A DNA stretch of 64,000 bases, from NCBI RefSeq assembly GCF_901686465.1, contig NZ_LR594487.1:716894-780893 (forward strand). The letters run 5' to 3'. Both the position numbers and the translations under genes were made by a program. The notes beneath the pieces are model-generated. The model saw nothing but the letters and a program-made list of their open reading frames with translations. It made no database searches and was not told the DNA's origin. This DNA is from Halorubrum sp. DM2 (GTDB taxonomy: Archaea > Halobacteriota > Halobacteria > Halobacteriales > Haloferacaceae). Positions 1 through 8,215 of the stretch are shown here, one piece after another (positions within the stretch are counted from its first letter, which is position 1; each line of letters starts with the position of its first letter).

Positions 1-1277
1 CACCGCGTGACGAACTCGCCGTCGGGGTCCTGATCGCGGACCTGCTTGCGGGGATCGTACAGCCGCAGGCCGGGGCGACCGACCAACCCGCACTGCGACT
101 GCCACTGGGTGTAGTTGATCGCGGGGTCGCCGTCGATCAGGTGTCGGTAGAAGTGGTCCGCCCCGATCCGCCACGGCTGCTGGAGTATCTGGAAGTAGCA
201 GCTCGCGCACAGCGCCCGCATCCGGAAGTTGAGCCACCCCGTCTCGCGCAGGCAGCGCATGCTGGCGTCGACCATCGGGAACCCCGTCTCGCCGCGCTTC
301 CACGCCGCGACGAGGTCGGGGTCGTGCCGATCGCGGTTGAACCCGCGGTAGACGGGATTGACGGCCTCGTCGAGCCACCCCGGCCAGTCCAGCAGCTTCT
401 GGGTGTAGTGGCGGTTCCAGAACAGCCGGGAGACGAACATCGACTTCCCGCGCCCGTCCGGCGCGCGCTCGTCGACGTGCCGGTGGACCTCGCGGACCGA
501 GAGACAGCCGAACCGCAGGTACGGCGAGAGGCCGCTCGTCCCCTCGCGGGCGTCGACCGGCGAGGAGATCGATCCCGGGTAGTCGGCGATGCGCTCGGTG
601 AACGCGCGGAGCTTCTCCCGCGCCGGACCGCGACCGCCGGTCGGGACGCGGGTCTTCGCGGACGCGACGCAGTACGCCTCGCTCACGCGCTCGGGGTCGA
701 CCCCGGTGTCGAGTCCGTCGACCGCGACCGACCGGGGGTCCCAGTCGAACGGGTCGTCCGCGAGCCACGATTCGACGCGATCGCTCCACCCGTCTCGGGG
801 GCGGTCGGCGTCCCGGACGAGGCCGTCGCCCGCGACGAATCGGACGCCGAGTTCCTCGCGCGCTCGCGCGTCGCGTCGCCGACCGTACCGGCCGGTCGGA
901 CTCGCGGCCGCGACGACGTCCCACCCGGCGTCGACGAACCGGGCGAGGACGTCGAGCAGGTCGCCGTGGGCGTACGTCAGCCCCGCGCCGCCGACGTCGC
1001 GGTACTGGCGGTCGAGGTCGCGCAGGCAGTCGTGGAGGAACTCGATCCGGGCGTCACAGGCGATCCCCCGCTCGTCGTAGAAGCCCGGGTCGAAGACGAA
1101 AAGCGGCAGCAGGCGGTCGGACTCCGCCGCGGCCGCCGCCACCGCCGGGTTGTCCGCGATCCGCAGGTCCTTGCGGTGCCAGACGACGGTCCCCGGCGAC
1201 TCCGACTCGGTCGCGGCTGCCGCGACCGCTTCCCGGTCCGGCGTGGTCGGGAGCGGAGCGTTGTCCGGCGAACCCAT
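1..1277 (-). CDS. Cryptochrome/photolyase family protein (3' end outside window)
   Basis: Flavin-dependent DNA photolyase or cryptochrome, which uses light to split cyclobutane pyrimidine dimers. The N-terminus reads VVWHRKDLRIADNPAV, the typical start of the alpha/beta antenna domain. Near the window edge the protein reads INYTQWQSQCG and DPDGEFV, typical of the FAD-binding C-terminal domain. The ATG at 1275-1277 precedes about 30 variable residues. About 425 codons are visible of a family usually 450-500 residues long, so only the C-terminal tail is missing. CPD photolyase is more likely than a pure cryptochrome, but the family branch cannot be settled here. Confidence 0.9.
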   Translation of the reverse strand, partial: MGSPDNAPLPTTPDREAVAAAATESESPGTVVWHRKDLRIADNPAVAAAAAESDRLLPLFVFDPGFYDERGIACDARIEFLHDCLRDLDRQYRDVGGAGLTYAHGDLLDVLARFVDAGWDVVAAASPTGRYGRRRDARAREELGVRFVAGDGLVRDADRPRDGWSDRVESWLADDPFDWDPRSVAVDGLDTGVDPERVSEAYCVASAKTRVPTGGRGPAREKLRAFTERIADYPGSISSPVDAREGTSGLSPYLRFGCLSVREVHRHVDERAPDGRGKSMFVSRLFWNRHYTQKLLDWPGWLDEAVNPVYRGFNRDRHDPDLVAAWKRGETGFPMVDASMRCLRETGWLNFRMRALCASCYFQILQQPWRIGADHFYRHLIDGDPAINYTQWQSQCGLVGRPGLRLYDPRKQVRDQDPDGEFVTR

Positions 1278-1521
1278 CTCGTCGTGGCCTTCGGCGCGTC
1301 CGACAAAGGGTCTGTCGGCGGTCGTCGGACCGCCCTCGACGGTTCTCCGGGAAACGTTCAACACGGTCCCGACGCCCGATTCACGTAGTCGCCGAACCTA
1401 GCTGAGACTCTTGACGCTGGGCTCAGTTGGTCGAAAAACGGTCCAGACAGCAGAGGCGAAACAAGCGTGTCGTGCCGCATCAATGCTGCTGCGTCGACTC
1501 GTACGGGTGAGAAGGACGAGG

Positions 1522-1926
1522 TTAGCTTTCTGTAGCGGGAGCCGAAGTCTCGGCCTGCTCGTACTTGGTCTCGAACTCCTGGATGAGCTGGCCCATCTTG
1601 GCGTACCAGTCGTTGAGCATCCGCTGCATCTCGTCGGTGATCTTCGACGGGTCCGTCGGCGAGTAGACGTGGTAGTAACCGCCCTGATCGTAGTTGATCT
1701 GCTCCTTCTCGATGAACCCCGTCTGGAGTAGGCGCTGGACAGCCCGATACGCGGTCGAGCGCTCTCGATCCACGCGCTCGGCGAGTTCATCAACGGTCAG
1801 CGGTTCCCCTGACTCGACGAGCACCTGGTAGCACTCTCTGTCGAGATCCTTGAGCCCGTGGAAGCACTCCAACAGCCCCTCACACGCCATGTCCTGACGG
1901 AGCTGTTCAGCCATCGAATCTGGCAT
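1522..1926 (-). CDS. TrmB-like winged-helix transcriptional regulator of the sulfur cluster
   Basis: A 134-residue DNA-binding protein. Residues about 30-80 form a winged helix-turn-helix (LTVDELAERVDRERSTAYRAV, then LLQTGFIEKEQ), followed by a YYHVYSPTDP wing and a C-terminal helix (EMQRMLNDWYAKMGQLIQEF) likely to dimerise. This is the compact haloarchaeal TrmB/HTH_20 type without a sugar-binding domain. It stands at the edge of the sulfur transport genes and transcribes in the same direction. A perfect inverted repeat at 1968-1984 lies 42 bp upstream of its ATG and suggests autoregulation. Control of the neighbouring sulfur genes is inferred from position only. Confidence 0.8.
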   Translation of the reverse strand: MPDSMAEQLRQDMACEGLLECFHGLKDLDRECYQVLVESGEPLTVDELAERVDRERSTAYRAVQRLLQTGFIEKEQINYDQGGYYHVYSPTDPSKITDEMQRMLNDWYAKMGQLIQEFETKYEQAETSAPATES

Positions 1927-1967
1927 TGTAATCGATCCTACGTAAGTCCGCAGGCGTTAAAAGATTT

Positions 1968-1984
1968 TTGTACAGATTGTACAA
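1968..1984. promoter_or_regulatory. Candidate operator, inverted repeat TTGTACA-N3-TGTACAA
   Basis: A perfect 7-bp inverted repeat with 3-nt spacer (TTGTACA GAT TGTACAA) sits in the AT-rich region just upstream of the winged-helix regulator. A single half-site TTGTACA recurs at 7973-7979, immediately in front of the rhodanese-MBL start codon. The symmetry and position suit binding of a dimeric regulator, probably the product of 1522-1926. Function is inferred. Confidence 0.5.
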
Positions 1985-2097
1985 TTTTGTGGCAAACCTA
2001 GTAAGTGCGAGAGAACAGTACGAGGACCGCATTCGGTCCACTGAGAGTATGGAGTAAATCGACGAACCGATCGAATAGCGGATTGACGCGTAACAGA

Positions 2098-3165
2098 TTA
2101 GTCTGCGGCTGTAGTCGCCTGACGACGGGTTGTACGGAGTGAGGCAACCGTCGTGTAGAGGATCGCGAAGGCGACGACGACTGCCGCGCCGATGACGAGC
2201 ACCAGTCCGACCAGTTCGAGCGTCGAGTTACCGAGGTAGGACCCGACCTCGCCGATACCCACCGCGACGGCACCGATCAACAGCATCCCGCCGAAGTAAA
2301 TCTTGATGCCGTCAGCGTCGACGACGGCAGTCGCGGCGGACCCGATACGCGCCCCGAGCGCGCTGCCGAACAGCAGCGGAGCGACGATACCGAGGTTCAC
2401 GCCGCCGCCCTGTCCGTAGAGGTAACTCCCGAGGCCACCGGAGAAGACGATCTCGAAGAGGTCGGTGCCGACGGCGACGGGCACCGGGACGCCGATCGCG
2501 TAGATCATCGCCGGCATCCGGATGAACCCGCCACCGACGCCGAGGAAGCCCGATAGGAGGCCGGTCGCGAAGGCGACGGCGGTGATGACCCACGCGGAGA
2601 CGCGGACGTCACCGCGAAGCGTCACCATCGGCGGAACTCGGACGGTCTGCTGAATCGTCTTGGCGACTTCGGGAATCTCGTACTCGCTGAGGTCCTGATC
2701 GGCCGCCTCGTGGTCGGTCCCACTCCCGCCATCACCGTTCAACGCATCGCGGGTCACCATCGCGCCGACACCGCCGAGCAGAACGACGTAGGCGACACTG
2801 ATGATTCCGCCAGCGAGCCCAAGAGATTCGAGGTAGTAGACGCTCGCGCGACCAACTTCGATGCCGATCGTCGTCCCCGTGATCATGATCGCGCCGAGTT
2901 TGTAGTCGACCTGGCCGAGGTCGTGGTGTTTGAGGGTCGCGATGACGGCCGTCCCGAAGACGAACGCCATCCCGCTGCCGACCGCGACGGGAGCCGGATA
3001 GTCCAGCATCAGCAAGGCAGGGGTGACGAGGAAGGACCCGCCCATGCCGAAGAACCCGAACAGGACTCCGACGACGAGGCCGAACCCGACGAACAGTGCC
3101 AGCATCTCGGGGCTGGTCCCCAAGATCCCGAGCCCGTCAAGTAGGCTACTGAGCACTCGCTTCAC
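2098..3165 (-). CDS. TauE/SafE family sulfite/sulfonate exporter
   Basis: An integral membrane protein of 355 residues with about eight hydrophobic segments in two related halves. Each half carries a glycine-rich signature: GVLFGFFGMGGSFLVTPALL near residue 33 and GLLSGFLGVGGGFIRMPAMI near residue 203. These are hallmarks of the TauE/SafE family, which moves sulfite, sulfoacetate or related organosulfur anions. A hydrophilic cytoplasmic loop lies at about 145-185. The start is GTG, 20 bp inside the end of the small upstream gene (3146-3310), so the two are probably translationally coupled. Neighbouring sulfur genes support a sulfur anion substrate; the exact ion is unknown. Confidence 0.88.
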   Translation of the reverse strand: MKRVLSSLLDGLGILGTSPEMLALFVGFGLVVGVLFGFFGMGGSFLVTPALLMLDYPAPVAVGSGMAFVFGTAVIATLKHHDLGQVDYKLGAIMITGTTIGIEVGRASVYYLESLGLAGGIISVAYVVLLGGVGAMVTRDALNGDGGSGTDHEAADQDLSEYEIPEVAKTIQQTVRVPPMVTLRGDVRVSAWVITAVAFATGLLSGFLGVGGGFIRMPAMIYAIGVPVPVAVGTDLFEIVFSGGLGSYLYGQGGGVNLGIVAPLLFGSALGARIGSAATAVVDADGIKIYFGGMLLIGAVAVGIGEVGSYLGNSTLELVGLVLVIGAAVVVAFAILYTTVASLRTTRRQATTAAD

Positions 3166-3310
3166 CTCCGACCAAGAGTTTCATGAGATACGGACCGAAG
3201 AGCCGTTCGAGACCACCGTAGCCGACGTACAGCACGATCGCTTCCAGTAGAATCGTGCCGATTAGCAAGGCCGTCTCCGGGTCCCACGTGGGAATCTCTA
3301 GTCCAGCCAT
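3146..3310 (-). CDS. Small single-span membrane protein (DUF7512-like), coupled to TauE
   Basis: A 54-residue protein starting MAGLEIPTWDPETALLIGT, with one membrane span (about residues 13-33) and a short basic then acidic tail. The ATG at 3308-3310 is preceded by a good Shine-Dalgarno (GGAGG) about 5 nt away, so the upstream in-frame extension to 3367 is not needed. Its end overlaps the TauE start by 20 bp. Small proteins of this kind are often annotated beside haloarchaeal TauE/SafE genes, and an accessory or stabilising subunit is a reasonable guess. The function is unknown. Confidence 0.7.
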   Translation of the reverse strand: MAGLEIPTWDPETALLIGTILLEAIVLYVGYGGLERLFGPYLMKLLVGGEASAQ

Positions 3311-3408
3311 CGATCCTCCCTCCGACTTCCCAATACGGTAATTCGCTGTTGGCACATTTCTGCTCAATTCCTCCTACCTCCTTCGTGCCTATAATGGTTT
3401 TGGGGTTA

Positions 3409-3421
3409 CTATACAATACTA
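3409..3421 (-). promoter_or_regulatory. Shared promoter motif TAGTATTGTATAG upstream of the TauE operon
   Basis: On the minus strand this site reads TAGTATTGTATAG, about 100 nt upstream of the small gene and TauE. A 12-of-13 match, TAGTATTGTTTAG, lies at 8031-8043 upstream of the rhodanese-MBL gene in the same orientation. It could be a regulator site or simply a strong TATA/BRE arrangement. Confidence 0.4.
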
Positions 3422-3572
3422 TATTCCGGTAACCTCGGTTGGAGTACTGATAACTTACAGAAAACGTATGACTCTCCGGCAGGTCCGAAATTGAGCGGTG
3501 TACGTCTCGAGAGTAGACTACCACCTCAGGTTCCCCAAAACGGTGTTGTCCCTGCTCAGCGAAGGTGTCGAC

Positions 3573-4415
3573 ATGAGGGCCCTATGCGCGACTGATCTTT
3601 CGGCCGCGAGCGAGGCTGCGATAGAGAACGAGACCTGTCTCACGTGCCTGGCCCGTATTGGTGTCGACACGATCCATCTCGTGACAGTCGTCCCGGCGAA
3701 CGTCCACTCCGGGATGCCCGGCGTGAACTTCGAGGAGCGGCGTCGACAAGGACTGGACCAATATCGCCAGGTGATCGAAGCCGCAGGGTTCGACGTCGAG
3801 ACGCACGTCGTTCGCGGAACTCCCTATCGACGAATCAATGGCATCGCCGAAACCGTACACGCCGACCTGTCTGTCGTCGGATCGAGAGGGCAGAGTCCAC
3901 TGAAGAACCGCATTATCGGTTCGACCGCACGGAACCTCGCACGGACGACCGTCGTGCCGTTATTGGTCAATCGCGTCGAGCGGGCAACAGACGAGCCCGA
4001 TGTCCTCCGGGAACATCTCTTTCAGCGGATTCTCTTCGCGACGGACTTCTCGGAGAACGCCGACCGAGCGTTCGACGCCTTCTCATACCTCCGTCACGCG
4101 ACCGAGGAAGCAACGCTCGTTCACGTTCGGTCGCCGAAAGACGAGGGCGTCGACGATGTCAATCCACGAGAACAGTTGGCCGATCACGCGAGTACACTCG
4201 AAAACTGGGATATCGAGACACGGATCGAGGTCCGACAAGGAGACCCAGCTGCTGAAATCCTTTCCGTCGAAGCGGAGGTAACGCCGTCGACGATCCTCGT
4301 CGGGTCGAAGGGGCGAAGTCGTATTCGCCGGCTCCTGTTGGGTAGTGTCTCTGAAGAGATCGTCGCACGGGCGACGGGAAACGTCTTCCTCGTCCCGCCG
4401 CCCCGAGCAGTCTGA
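3573..4415 (+). CDS. Tandem-domain universal stress protein (UspA)
   Basis: Two Usp domains in one chain of about 280 residues. Domain 1 starts MRALCATDLSAASEAA and ends with the ATP-binding signature GSRGQSPLKNRIIGSTA. Domain 2 starts RILFATDFSENADRAF and has VGSKGRSRIRRLLLGSVSE. Both fit the G-x2-G-x9-G-S/T nucleotide-binding pattern, so both are likely to bind ATP. The internal ATG at 3573 is preferred over the ATG-like start at 3498, because the Usp fold begins there and the preceding 25 residues have no family match. Embedded in the sulfur cluster but transcribed opposite to its neighbours; a stress role is inferred. Confidence 0.85.
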   Translation: MRALCATDLSAASEAAIENETCLTCLARIGVDTIHLVTVVPANVHSGMPGVNFEERRRQGLDQYRQVIEAAGFDVETHVVRGTPYRRINGIAETVHADLSVVGSRGQSPLKNRIIGSTARNLARTTVVPLLVNRVERATDEPDVLREHLFQRILFATDFSENADRAFDAFSYLRHATEEATLVHVRSPKDEGVDDVNPREQLADHASTLENWDIETRIEVRQGDPAAEILSVEAEVTPSTILVGSKGRSRIRRLLLGSVSEEIVARATGNVFLVPPPRAV

Positions 4416-4428
4416 GAAAAACAGGCGA

Positions 4429-5604
4429 CTACAACAGCAGAAGGCTAGCGGCGTACGCGACACCGAAAGAGATCACGAACGACCCCACCCACGCTCCTAC
4501 AGTCAAGAGTATTTTCCGACCGTCGACGGCGTTCCACCCGCCGACGGCCGCGCCGCTTCCGATGATCGCACTGACGACGATTTCGTTAAACGAGACTGGC
4601 ACACCCAACAGGACGGCCAGCTGTGCGATCAGAAACGACGGGACGAGCGCGGAGATAGCGCGTCGCGGCCCGAGCGACGAGTAGTCCTGCGCGAGCGACT
4701 TGATCATCCGGGGAGCGCCCGTCCACGAACCCGCAAGCATCCCCAAGCCACCACCGACCAGCACCACGACTGTCGACACCATCTCAATCCCCCCTAGGAG
4801 TGGGATCAGGGGCCCGACTGCGAGTCCGACCTGACTGCCGCCCGCGGAGAACGCAACGAGTGAGCCGAGAGTGAGCAGCACGCGCTCTAGCCCTCCATGT
4901 TGGTCGCGACCGACGTCCCACCAGACGACGGCAGCGACAGCCACGGCGACACCACCAGTCACGACGAGCGCCGACGCACGGCCGTCGACTGCCAGTATCT
5001 GCTGTCCGGCTTCCCGAAGGGTTCCTGTGGAATTCTCCCCACCGAGGAAGCTGAACTCGATGTTCACGAGAACAGCGGTGACGAGCCCGACGAGAACGGG
5101 GATACTGTATCGTTCAGGGACGTCAGGCCGCGGGAGCAGACTCGCAATTGCGTACGCGATCCCGCCACCCACGAACGGCGTCAGCACCCAGACGACCGCG
5201 ATCTGCTGATACTTCGCCCAGACCGGCGTCCCGCCGAGAGCGAGGCCGACGCCGATGACGGCACCGGTCACGGTGAATGCGGTCGCAATCGGGTACCCGG
5301 TGATGATGCCGACGGCCATCAGGCCAGCCCCCAGCACTAACACGAGGATAACGCCAGCAACGGGCATGCTCATCCCACCGACGAGTCCATTTCCGACAGC
5401 TTCCGAGACGTTTCCGCCCTGCGTGACAGCGCCGGCGAACCCGAAAACTCCGACCAGTAGCGCGGCTCGCATCGTCCCGATGGCGTTTGCCCCGACGGCG
5501 GGGGCGAACGGGGTTGCACCGCTCGATCCAGCGCCGATGACCCACGCCATGAACAGACTGGCGAGCGCTGCCCCGATGAAGAGGGCGATGAGAGCGGGGT
5601 CCAT
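4429..5604 (-). CDS. PiT-family inorganic anion permease (phosphate or sulfate)
   Basis: A 391-residue membrane protein with 10-12 spans and the inverted repeat of the PiT family: GANAIGTMRAALLVGVFGF in the first half and GSGAAVGGWNAVDGRKIL in the second, each near the conserved GAN-like motif. PiT proteins classically use Na+ or H+ to import phosphate, but some members (CysP) carry sulfate. The surrounding TauE, YeeE and rhodanese genes favour sulfate or another sulfur oxyanion; that is inference. ATG at 5602-5604. The next gene downstream starts in the opposite direction (Usp), while upstream it is co-oriented with both YeeE genes at 15-bp spacing. Confidence 0.82.
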   Translation of the reverse strand: MDPALIALFIGAALASLFMAWVIGAGSSGATPFAPAVGANAIGTMRAALLVGVFGFAGAVTQGGNVSEAVGNGLVGGMSMPVAGVILVLVLGAGLMAVGIITGYPIATAFTVTGAVIGVGLALGGTPVWAKYQQIAVVWVLTPFVGGGIAYAIASLLPRPDVPERYSIPVLVGLVTAVLVNIEFSFLGGENSTGTLREAGQQILAVDGRASALVVTGGVAVAVAAVVWWDVGRDQHGGLERVLLTLGSLVAFSAGGSQVGLAVGPLIPLLGGIEMVSTVVVLVGGGLGMLAGSWTGAPRMIKSLAQDYSSLGPRRAISALVPSFLIAQLAVLLGVPVSFNEIVVSAIIGSGAAVGGWNAVDGRKILLTVGAWVGSFVISFGVAYAASLLLL

Positions 5605-5619
5605 TGAGAGGGGAAGAAG

Positions 5620-6081
5620 TTAGTCGCCGCCCGCTGGGGCGGTGTCACGTGCCTGACCATGGCTGCGCCAGTAGCCCTGAGCGTACGCGCCGAGGAACAT
5701 CCCGGCGAGCGCCCAGAGGATAGTGACGTTGCCGACGCCGAGGCTCGCGTACGCTGCCCCGGGACAGATTCCGGAGAGTCCCCAGCCAACGCCGAAGATG
5801 GCTCCGCCGACGAGGACGTTCCGGTCGAACGGCTTCAGCCGCCGCTCGTAGGGGTTACCGGTGAGCGGCGCGGCATCTCGAATCCGGGGGAGCAGCGCGA
5901 ACGCGACCCCGGAGACGATAGCGGCACCGAACATCACGAACGGCAGGCCAAGGTCGTCGAACTGGAGGAAGTTCAGCACGACCTCCGGGCGCGCCATGTG
6001 GCTGAACCCGAGTCCGAACCCGAAGATCAGGCCGCCAATGAAGATCAGCGGCTTGAACAGCGGATGTCGGTCCTCGCTCAC
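5620..6081 (-). CDS. YeeE/YedE half-transporter, DUF6691 type
   Basis: A 153-residue membrane protein with four spans. The signature GVGWGLSGICPGAAYASLG at about residues 108-126 contains the cysteine that in YeeE/YedE thiosulfate transporters relays the substrate. FGFGLGFSHMARPEVV near the N-terminus is the matching first-half motif. At this length it is half of the full YeeE fold and presumably pairs with the other half (6212-6769). The start is GTG at 6079-6081, overlapping the stop of a short repeat-like ORF. Known YeeE imports thiosulfate; the haloarchaeal substrate is inferred. Confidence 0.85.
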   Translation of the reverse strand: MSEDRHPLFKPLIFIGGLIFGFGLGFSHMARPEVVLNFLQFDDLGLPFVMFGAAIVSGVAFALLPRIRDAAPLTGNPYERRLKPFDRNVLVGGAIFGVGWGLSGICPGAAYASLGVGNVTILWALAGMFLGAYAQGYWRSHGQARDTAPAGGD

Positions 6082-6212
6082 GCGTCGCTCCCTCCGGTCG
6101 CTCCCGTTCGCGCGTTCCGAGACGCTCCCCGCTCACGGGTCACGTTCGTTCCCCGTTCGCGTTTCGAGGCGCTCACTTCGTTCGCACCCCGCTCCGCTCG
6201 CGTCTCGCACAT
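6078..6212 (-). repeat. Repeat-like spacer with 44-codon ORF between the two YeeE halves
   Basis: A 130-bp GC-rich stretch separates the two transporter genes. It is open in frame from an ATG that overlaps the upstream stop (TGATG at 6210-6214) to a TGA that overlaps the downstream GTG (GTGA at 6078-6081). The predicted peptide is low-complexity Arg, Glu, Ala, Gly and Thr (for example ERGANEVSASKRERGT). CGAGACGC at 6118-6125 and GCGTCTCG at 6200-6207 form an inverted repeat. It looks like a degenerate palindromic insert that has kept translation flowing rather than a normal protein. Confidence 0.5.
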
Positions 6213-6769
6213 CACGGGCTCACCCCCAGTGCGCCGACGACTTGTGCCGTCCCGATCGCCACCGTCAGGAACGTCAGGACGCCGACGAGGGAGGTCTTCG
6301 ACGCCGAGCCGACGCCACAGACTCCGTGACCGGACGTACAGCCCTTGCCGACGCGGGTCCCGACCCCGACGAGGATGCCGCCGAGGAACAGCCGCCACGG
6401 CTGGACGTCCGTCGTCCAGAGCGTGACGCCGGCGACCTCGTACAACTGTCCGGTGGTCCCGGGTTCGTACAGGGAGCTCGTGACCGCTCCGGACTGGAAC
6501 GTCGCGGCGAAGGCCAGCCCGCCGAGGATGATGCCGGCCGTGAATACGAGCCGCCAGTCCCGCGAGGCGACGTACTGCTGGAACCGCGACTGACCGGAGA
6601 CGTACGACAGCGTCGACTCGAGGAACGTGCTCGCCCCGGCGGGGATGCCCGTTCCGAGGTAGATGACGACGGTGCCGAGCCCGACGAGTAGCCCACCGAC
6701 GGCGTACCGGCTGATCCCGTTGGGGAACAGCTCGGCGATGAGTTGGAGCGGGACTGGATCAATCACCAT
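6212..6769 (-). CDS. YeeE/YedE half-transporter (thiosulfate type)
   Basis: A 185-residue membrane protein with four to five spans. Near the C-terminus it carries GTRVGKGCTSGHGVCGVGS, the diagnostic YeeE/YedE motif with two cysteines, one of which contacts sulfur substrate in characterised thiosulfate transporters. The N-terminal half has GGLLVGLGTVVIYLGTGIPAG. It is the other half of a split YeeE and is followed 130 bp later by the DUF6691 half. It lies 8 bp downstream of the rhodanese-MBL gene, so the set is probably one operon. Role: import of thiosulfate or a similar sulfane anion (inferred from family). Confidence 0.87.
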   Translation of the reverse strand: MVIDPVPLQLIAELFPNGISRYAVGGLLVGLGTVVIYLGTGIPAGASTFLESTLSYVSGQSRFQQYVASRDWRLVFTAGIILGGLAFAATFQSGAVTSSLYEPGTTGQLYEVAGVTLWTTDVQPWRLFLGGILVGVGTRVGKGCTSGHGVCGVGSASKTSLVGVLTFLTVAIGTAQVVGALGVSP

Positions 6770-6777
6770 TGGCGTCG

Positions 6778-7971
6778 TTAGTCACCCGCGAGCGACTCCT
6801 GGCTCGCCGCGCAGTTGTTGGGGCCGAGTTCGAGCGTGAACGCTTCCTCGTCGTCGACGGCGTTCTGCCCGAGGTTCGTCGCGATGATGTCCTCGTAGTT
6901 GGCCGGCCGCGGCGGCATGTCCGAGAGGATCAGGTCGACGAACTCCTGTTCGTCCATCGTGAGCGCGTCCATCTCCTCGACGAGGTCGCCGATAGGGGCC
7001 GTGTAGGTCCCGTCCGCGGCTGGCTCGGCGGCGTCGCTGAAGTGTGCGCCCCCGATCAGCGTGTCGTCGGGCAGCGTCAGCACGCGCTCTTGGAGGGACT
7101 CATAGAGTATGCGGGCCGCATCCGGCGCGCCGTCGTCGCCCTCTTCGAGGTCGGGGCGAGCGACGCTCTCGACGAACAGCCCGTCACCGGTCGCGAGCAG
7201 GCTGCCGTCGACGAGATACGAGGTCATCCCGGTGGTGTGGCCGGGCGTGGAGACGGCCTCGATTGTGGCGTCGCCGACCCGGAAGGTGTCACCGTCCTCG
7301 GCCGCGGTCAGCTCGTCCGCGTACGTGACGCCGCGGTCGACGGCCGCCTCGGGGATGACGCCCTCGACACCCTCGTCGTCGAGGGCACGCACGCCCGAGA
7401 TGTGGTCGGCGTGGACGTGGGTGTCCAGCGCGTACTGGAGGTCGACACCGAGGTCTTCAGCATCGTCCAGGTAGCGGTCGGTGAACGCGCGCAGCGGGTC
7501 GATGATCGCGGCTTCGCCGTCGTCGTAGAGAAGGTAGCCGAGACAGCCCGAGGAGGGGCGCTGGTACTGGAGGAGCGTGCCCGCGCCGTCGTAGTCGGTG
7601 ACTTCGACGGTCTCGTAGATGCTCGCCCAGCCGTTCATCCCGTCTTCGAGGTGGTCGATGTCGTAGCCCCGCTCCGCGAGCGTGCCCGCGACGTACTCGC
7701 TGGCTCCGCCCTTCGCACACAGGACAGTCACTTCGCGATCGTCGGGGATCTGGTCGAGGACGTCGTCGTCGATCTCGTCGTCGAGGAACTCGAAGTACGG
7801 GACGTTGATCGACGTGACGTTCTCGCCGTCGATACGCCACTCCTCGTAATCGGATCGCATGCGGGCGTCGAGGAGCGTCATATCCTCGCCAGCGTCGATG
7901 CGGTCTTTCAGCGTTTCCGGCTCGACCGACGCGACTTCGACGTCAGGAGTCGGGAAGTCGTCAGCGTTCAT
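6778..7971 (-). CDS. Rhodanese-metallo-beta-lactamase fusion (persulfide dioxygenase-like)
   Basis: A 397-residue cytosolic protein. The rhodanese domain (about 15-115) has active-site Cys85 in VTVLCAKGGASEY. The metallo-beta-lactamase domain (about 120-370) has the THVHADHISG metal site, TPGHTTGMTSYLVDG and the conserved Asp of GDGLFVESVARPDL. This domain arrangement resembles ETHE1/persulfide dioxygenase-rhodanese fusions, although here the rhodanese comes first. Such enzymes oxidise persulfide to sulfite and shuttle sulfane sulfur. It is first in a leftward operon with both YeeE halves and the PiT permease, matching a route in which imported thiosulfate becomes sulfite. The reaction is inferred. 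Confidence 0.87.
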   Translation of the reverse strand: MNADDFPTPDVEVASVEPETLKDRIDAGEDMTLLDARMRSDYEEWRIDGENVTSINVPYFEFLDDEIDDDVLDQIPDDREVTVLCAKGGASEYVAGTLAERGYDIDHLEDGMNGWASIYETVEVTDYDGAGTLLQYQRPSSGCLGYLLYDDGEAAIIDPLRAFTDRYLDDAEDLGVDLQYALDTHVHADHISGVRALDDEGVEGVIPEAAVDRGVTYADELTAAEDGDTFRVGDATIEAVSTPGHTTGMTSYLVDGSLLATGDGLFVESVARPDLEEGDDGAPDAARILYESLQERVLTLPDDTLIGGAHFSDAAEPAADGTYTAPIGDLVEEMDALTMDEQEFVDLILSDMPPRPANYEDIIATNLGQNAVDDEEAFTLELGPNNCAASQESLAGD

Positions 7972-8016
7972 GTTGTACAGTCGCTCCTACCGGCCGGATA
8001 CACAAAAGGATTCTCA

Positions 8017-8043
8017 TAGTATTCCCCTAGCTAAACAATACTA
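8017..8043. promoter_or_regulatory. Divergent promoter motif between rhodanese-MBL and TusA
   Basis: The 244-bp AT-rich gap 7972-8215 separates two divergent sulfur operons. It contains an inverted pair TAGTATT (8017-8023) and AATACTA (8037-8043). The right half, read on the minus strand, extends to TAGTATTGTTTAG, which also occurs before the TauE operon. A weaker relative, GTATTGTGCGATAG, lies at 8175-8188, just upstream of tusA on the plus strand. These are candidate operator sites for the cluster regulator. Confidence 0.4.
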
Positions 8044-8215
8044 CCTGAGGAAGGAAAACCAAAAATCTCTAATTAAGCCGTATATGGGTTAATGAAGCCA
8101 TTTCTAAGATTCTCGTCCCCAATTAGTAGTTTGTAGCAGACACAATAATCAACAATCTTTTAGTCGGGCGGGAGGTATTGTGCGATAGCTCCAATACAGA
8201 CGGAGCAGATAACCA

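Noticed and set aside
1398-1521. A possible transposase tail on the minus strand upstream of the photolyase (reading RHACFASAVWTVFRPTEPS)
   Set aside because: It is too short and lacks a catalytic motif or terminal repeats; it may be chance or a very old remnant.
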